64,000 nt of DNA from Pseudomonas oryzihabitans (GTDB lineage Bacteria; Pseudomonadota; Gammaproteobacteria; Pseudomonadales; Pseudomonadaceae), in the NCBI RefSeq assembly GCF_014522265.1, contig NZ_CP017024.1, positions 1,454,001 to 1,518,000 on the forward strand. The letters are read 5' to 3'. The notes beneath the pieces were generated by a model. That model made no database searches. It was not told where the DNA came from and worked only from the letters and a program-made list of their open reading frames with translations. Below, piece after piece: positions 60,743 through 64,000 of this stretch (positions are counted from its first letter, which is position 1; each line of letters starts with the position of its first letter). A program made the position numbers and the translations under genes.

Positions 60743-61693
60743 ATGAGTAACCTCGAAGAACAACGCCTGCTGACCAAGATCGCCTCCCTCTACTACGAAG
60801 AGGGACTCAAGCAGTCGCAGATCTCCGAACAGCTCGACCTGTCGCAATCCTTCGTCAGCCGCGCCCTGAGCCGAGCGCTCAAGGAAGGCATCGTGCGCAT
60901 CTCGGTGCAGCGCCCGCGCAACTTCCATCTGGAACTGGAGCGTCAGCTGCAGCAACGCTACGGCATCCGCCAGGCCATCGTGGTGGAACCCACCGGCGAC
61001 GACGAAGAGGCCATCAAGCAGGCCATCGGCTCGGCGGCCGCCCACTACCTGGAAACCAGCGTCACCGAGAAGGACCACATCGGCATCTCCTCCTGGAGCT
61101 CCACCATCCGCGCCATGGTCGGCCACATGCACCGGGGCAGCAGTCGCCAGGGCGCGACCGAGGTGGTGCAGCTGCTCGGCGGGGTCGGCAACAAGGGCGC
61201 CTTCGAGGCCACCCTGCTGACCCAGCAACTGGCCAATCTGCTGGGTTGCCCGGCCTATCTGCTGCCGTCCCAGAGCATCGAGCAGTCACCGGAAAGTCGC
61301 CAGCGCATCCTGCAGCTGGACGAGGTGCGCGAGGTGACCGAACGCTTCGCCCGGCTCACCGTGGCGCTGGTCGGCATCGGCGAACTGGAGCCGTCGCAGC
61401 TGCTGCGCAACAGCGGCAACTACCATGGCGAGGCCATGCTGGAGGTACTCGCCGCCCGCGGCGCGGTGGGCGACATCTGCCTGAGGTACTTCGATGCCCA
61501 GGGCCGGCCGGTGCTGGACGACAGCGAAGAGACGGTGGTCGCGGTGGATCTGCCGCAACTGCTGAAGATCGACCGCGTGGTGGGTCTGGCCGGCGGCCTG
61601 CGCAAGGTCAACGCCATTCGCGGCGCGCTACAGGGTGGTTATCTGGATGTCCTGGTGGTCGATCTGCGCACCGCTCTGGCGCTGGTTCCCTGA
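60743..61693 (+). CDS. SorC-family sugar-responsive regulator
   Basis: A 316-residue regulator. The N-terminal helix-turn-helix is KIASLYYEEGLKQSQISEQL then DLSQSFVSRALSRALKEG. The large effector domain is the phosphosugar-binding type (IGISSWSSTIRAMVGHMHRG, VVQLLGGVGNKGAFEATLLT, LVGIGELEPSQLL, GAVGDICLRYFDAQG). SorC proteins sense phosphorylated sugars and bind long palindromes. The ATG at 60743 begins MSNLEEQRLL, the usual family start. It is the likely regulator of the divergent units at 51.5-60.4 kb. Confidence 0.9.
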   Translation: MSNLEEQRLLTKIASLYYEEGLKQSQISEQLDLSQSFVSRALSRALKEGIVRISVQRPRNFHLELERQLQQRYGIRQAIVVEPTGDDEEAIKQAIGSAAAHYLETSVTEKDHIGISSWSSTIRAMVGHMHRGSSRQGATEVVQLLGGVGNKGAFEATLLTQQLANLLGCPAYLLPSQSIEQSPESRQRILQLDEVREVTERFARLTVALVGIGELEPSQLLRNSGNYHGEAMLEVLAARGAVGDICLRYFDAQGRPVLDDSEETVVAVDLPQLLKIDRVVGLAGGLRKVNAIRGALQGGYLDVLVVDLRTALALVP

Positions 61694-61832
61694 TCGACGC
61701 AAGCCGCTGCCAGAAACCGGCTCGAAAACGCGATTTCCTGCCAAACCGTACGTTGCACTTGGAAATCTTTGGCAGCATTCGGCACGGGCTGATCCGTAAG
61801 CTGTAGGACGACTGTTCTCTGGATAGCGTCCC

Positions 61833-63251
61833 ATGACCTCTGCGTCTTCGGCTTCGGCCACTGCCCTGCCCCCCTCCCAGCGCGCCGCCGCCCTGTCGGC
61901 GCGTCTCGATCGCCTGCCAGCCACCCGCAGCCTGTGGCGCCTGGTGGCGCTGCTGTCCATCGGCGGCTTCTTCGAACTCTACGACCTGTTCCAGACCGCC
62001 TACATCAGCCCCGGTCTGTTGCGCGATGGCGTCTTCCAGACCGGCGCGGCCGGGGTGTTCGGCGTCTCCGACCAGGCCGCCTTCGCCGCGGCCACCTTTC
62101 TCGGCCTGTTCGTCGGCGCCAGCCTGCTCAGCCCCATCGCCGACCGCTTCGGCCGCCGGGCGATCTTTACCTGGGCGCTGGTCGGCTACACCCTGGCGAC
62201 CCTGGCCATGGGCCTGCAGACCACCGCCCTGGGGCTGATCGTCCTGCGATTCGTGGTGGGCATCGGCCTGGGCCTGGAGCTGGTGACCATCGACGCCTAT
62301 CTGTCGGAACTGGTGCCCAAGGCCATGCGCACCTCGGCGTTCGCCTTCGCCTTCGCCCTCCAGTTCCTCTCGGTGCCGGCGGTGGCGTTGCTGTCCTGGT
62401 GGCTGGTGCCCCAGGCGCCGCTGGGGATCTCCGGCTGGCGCTGGGTGGTGCTGTCCAGTGCCGTCTTCGCCCTGTTCATCTGGTGGCTGCGCCAGCGCCT
62501 GCCCGAATCACCGCGCTGGCTGGCCCAGCAGGGCCGGCTGGACGAGGCCGAACAGGGCGTGGAGCGCCTGGAAGCCGCCTGCCAGGCCGACCGCGGCCAG
62601 CCGCTGCCGCCGCCGGCGGCAGTGGTGGAAGAACCTGCGGTAAGCGCGCGCTTCGCGGCGTTGTGGCAACCACCCTATCGGCGCCGGGTGATCATGCTGA
62701 TCGTCTTCAACCTGTTCCAGGCCATCGGCTTCTTCGGCTTCGGCAACTGGCTGCCGGCGCTGCTCTCCGGCCAGGGCGTGAGCCTGACCCACAGCCTGGG
62801 CTATGCCTTCGTCATCACCCTCGCCTATCCGCTGGGGCCGCTGCTGTTCGTGCGCATCGCCAATCGCTTCGAGAACAAGTGGCAGATCGTCGGCTCCGCC
62901 CTGGGGACGGTGGGCTTCGGCAGCCTGTTCGCCCTGCAGCAGGGCGCCCTCGGTCTGATCCTCTGTGGCATCGGCATCACCTTCTGCAACGCCTGGCTGA
63001 CCTTCGCCTTCCACTCCTACCAGGCCGAGCTGTTTCCCACCGCCATCCGCGCCCGGGCGGTGGGCTTCTGCTATTCCTTCAGTCGGCTGTCCACGGTGTT
63101 CAGCAGCCTGCTGATCGGCACCCTGCTGGAGCGCCTGGGCACTCCGGGCGTGCTCGCCTTCATCGTCGCCAGCATGCTGATCGTGGTGCTGACCATCGGC
63201 CTGTTCGGCCCGCGCACCCGCAACCGGGCGCTGGAGGCCATCGCCCGCTGA
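61833..63251 (+). CDS. MFS transporter, sugar/metabolite:H+ symporter type
   Basis: A 472-residue inner-membrane protein with 12 helices. Motifs are SPIADRFGRRAIFTWALVGY (motif A, DRFGRR), GIGLGLELVTIDAYLSELVP and the second-half LVRIANRFENKW. The substitution VPKAMRTSAFAFAFALQF is typical of YdjE/IolT-like symporters. It follows the SorC gene by 139 bp and could be a second uptake route for the same substrate, which would matter if the ABC ATPase is truly broken. Confidence 0.87.
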   Translation: MTSASSASATALPPSQRAAALSARLDRLPATRSLWRLVALLSIGGFFELYDLFQTAYISPGLLRDGVFQTGAAGVFGVSDQAAFAAATFLGLFVGASLLSPIADRFGRRAIFTWALVGYTLATLAMGLQTTALGLIVLRFVVGIGLGLELVTIDAYLSELVPKAMRTSAFAFAFALQFLSVPAVALLSWWLVPQAPLGISGWRWVVLSSAVFALFIWWLRQRLPESPRWLAQQGRLDEAEQGVERLEAACQADRGQPLPPPAAVVEEPAVSARFAALWQPPYRRRVIMLIVFNLFQAIGFFGFGNWLPALLSGQGVSLTHSLGYAFVITLAYPLGPLLFVRIANRFENKWQIVGSALGTVGFGSLFALQQGALGLILCGIGITFCNAWLTFAFHSYQAELFPTAIRARAVGFCYSFSRLSTVFSSLLIGTLLERLGTPGVLAFIVASMLIVVLTIGLFGPRTRNRALEAIAR

Positions 63252-63263
63252 AGGATTCCGCGT

Positions 63264-64000
63264 TCAGAGCCGGAATTGCCGCACCGCACCGCTCAGGTCA
63301 CCGGCCAGGCGCGCCAGGTCGGTGCTGGCGGCGGCGGTCTGCCCGGCCCCGGCGGCGTTCTGGGTGGACAGGTCGCGAATGCTGGTGAGGTTGCGATCCA
63401 CCTCGCGGGCCACCTGGGCCTGCTCCTCGGTGGCGGCGGAGATGCTCAGGTTGCGCTCGGTGATCTGCCCGATGTGGCGACCGATCTCGGCCAGGGCCTC
63501 GCCGGCGGCCGCGGCCACCTGCAGGCAGACACCAGCCTGCTGATTGCTGGTGGCCATGGCGTCCACCGCCTTGCCGGCGCCGCCCTGGATGGCGCCGATC
63601 ATGTCTTCGATCTCGCCGGTGGACTGCTGGGTACGGGCCGCCAGGGCGCGCACCTCATCGGCCACCACGGCAAAGCCGCGACCCGCCTCACCGGCACGCG
63701 CGGCTTCGATGGCGGCGTTGAGCGCCAGCAGATTGGTCTGCTCGGCGATGCCGCGGATGACGTCGAGCACCCCGCTGATGCGTTGCACCTGGGCGGCCAG
63801 GCCGTCGATCTCGCCACTGCTGGAGGTCACGGCGCCATGCAGGGCGTGGATGGTGGTGAGGGTCTCCTCGACCCGGCGCTGACCGAGGTCGGCCGAGGTG
63901 CGCGAATCCTGGGCGGCGGCGCTGGCGGCGGCGGCGTTGCGCGCGACCTCCTCCACCGCGGCGGTCATCTGGTTGACGGCGGTGGCCGCCTGGGCCAGTT
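63264..64000 (-). CDS. Methyl-accepting chemotaxis protein, C-terminal part
   Basis: The frame runs off the right edge, so only the last ~245 residues are seen. They form the long signalling coiled coil with the conserved hairpin tip [20 protein letters not shown] and [15 protein letters not shown]. The flanking methylation regions ([20 protein letters not shown]) are also seen. The end, RQFRL, lacks a CheR-tethering pentapeptide. The sensor and membrane part lie outside the window, so the ligand is unknown. Confidence 0.93.
   Translation of the reverse strand, partial: LAQAATAVNQMTAAVEEVARNAAAASAAAQDSRTSADLGQRRVEETLTTIHALHGAVTSSSGEIDGLAAQVQRISGVLDVIRGIAEQTNLLALNAAIEAARAGEAGRGFAVVADEVRALAARTQQSTGEIEDMIGAIQGGAGKAVDAMATSNQQAGVCLQVAAAAGEALAEIGRHIGQITERNLSISAATEEQAQVAREVDRNLTSIRDLSTQNAAGAGQTAAASTDLARLAGDLSGAVRQFRL

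Overview
The window is about 64 kb of GC-rich, gene-dense chromosome from a Pseudomonas. From memory, gene content and order match several blocks of the P. aeruginosa chromosome near the origin: thrB-DUF2782-polA, the dimethylglycine operon (dipeptidase, DUF5943, dgcA, dgcB, etfA, etfB), the carnitine cluster (cdhR, caiX, cdhC, cdhA, cdhB), ubiC-ubiA and algB-kinB. The blocks are shuffled relative to that species, and several block borders carry REP-like repeats. No rRNA, tRNA, prophage, intact insertion sequence or CRISPR array was seen.

Layout. 1-5.4 kb: the end of a curlin-repeat gene with a curli accessory gene, a near-perfect parS-like palindrome, thrB, a DUF2782 gene and polA. 5.4-5.8 kb: tandem repeats of about 121 bp. 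5.8-14 kb (minus): dimethylglycine demethylase operon, in which etfA carries a one-base frameshift. 14-19.5 kb: carnitine-to-glycine-betaine operon with its regulator. The two clusters form consecutive parts of one route, carnitine to betaine and dimethylglycine to sarcosine; the betaine oxygenase between them is not in the window. 19.5-30.4 kb: mixed single genes and regulator-target pairs (tartrate dehydrogenase/LysR, AraC/LysE, LysR/azoreductase, aldo-keto reductase, OsmC, small proteins). 30.4-41.6 kb: MarR with a flavin reductase and MFS pump, a lipoprotein aminopeptidase, two tandem paralogous lipoproteins, a small gene under a consensus LexA box, an SpmA/SpmB-like membrane protein, ubiC-ubiA, an EamA transporter and a LysR regulator. 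41.8-46.6 kb: a four-gene FUSC-type aromatic-acid efflux operon.

46.6-51.2 kb: three small envelope-protein genes (minus) behind a near-consensus sigma-54 promoter with an upstream dyad, divergent from algB-kinB. AlgB is itself an NtrC-family activator, so the arrangement suggests a local AlgB/sigma-54 output.

51.5-63.3 kb: a sugar or polyol catabolic island. It has an FGGY kinase and a split transketolase (minus), divergent from an RbsC/B/A-type ABC transporter (ATPase gene frameshifted), two short-chain dehydrogenases, a SorC-family regulator and an MFS transporter. AT-rich palindromes in the divergent promoter are likely operators. The substrate is unknown; the kinase plus split transketolase recalls D-apiose catabolism. 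This is the best candidate for an undescribed pathway. The window ends in the C-terminal half of a chemoreceptor.

Both frameshifts delete one base from a C/G run, so read or assembly error must be excluded before calling them pseudogenes.
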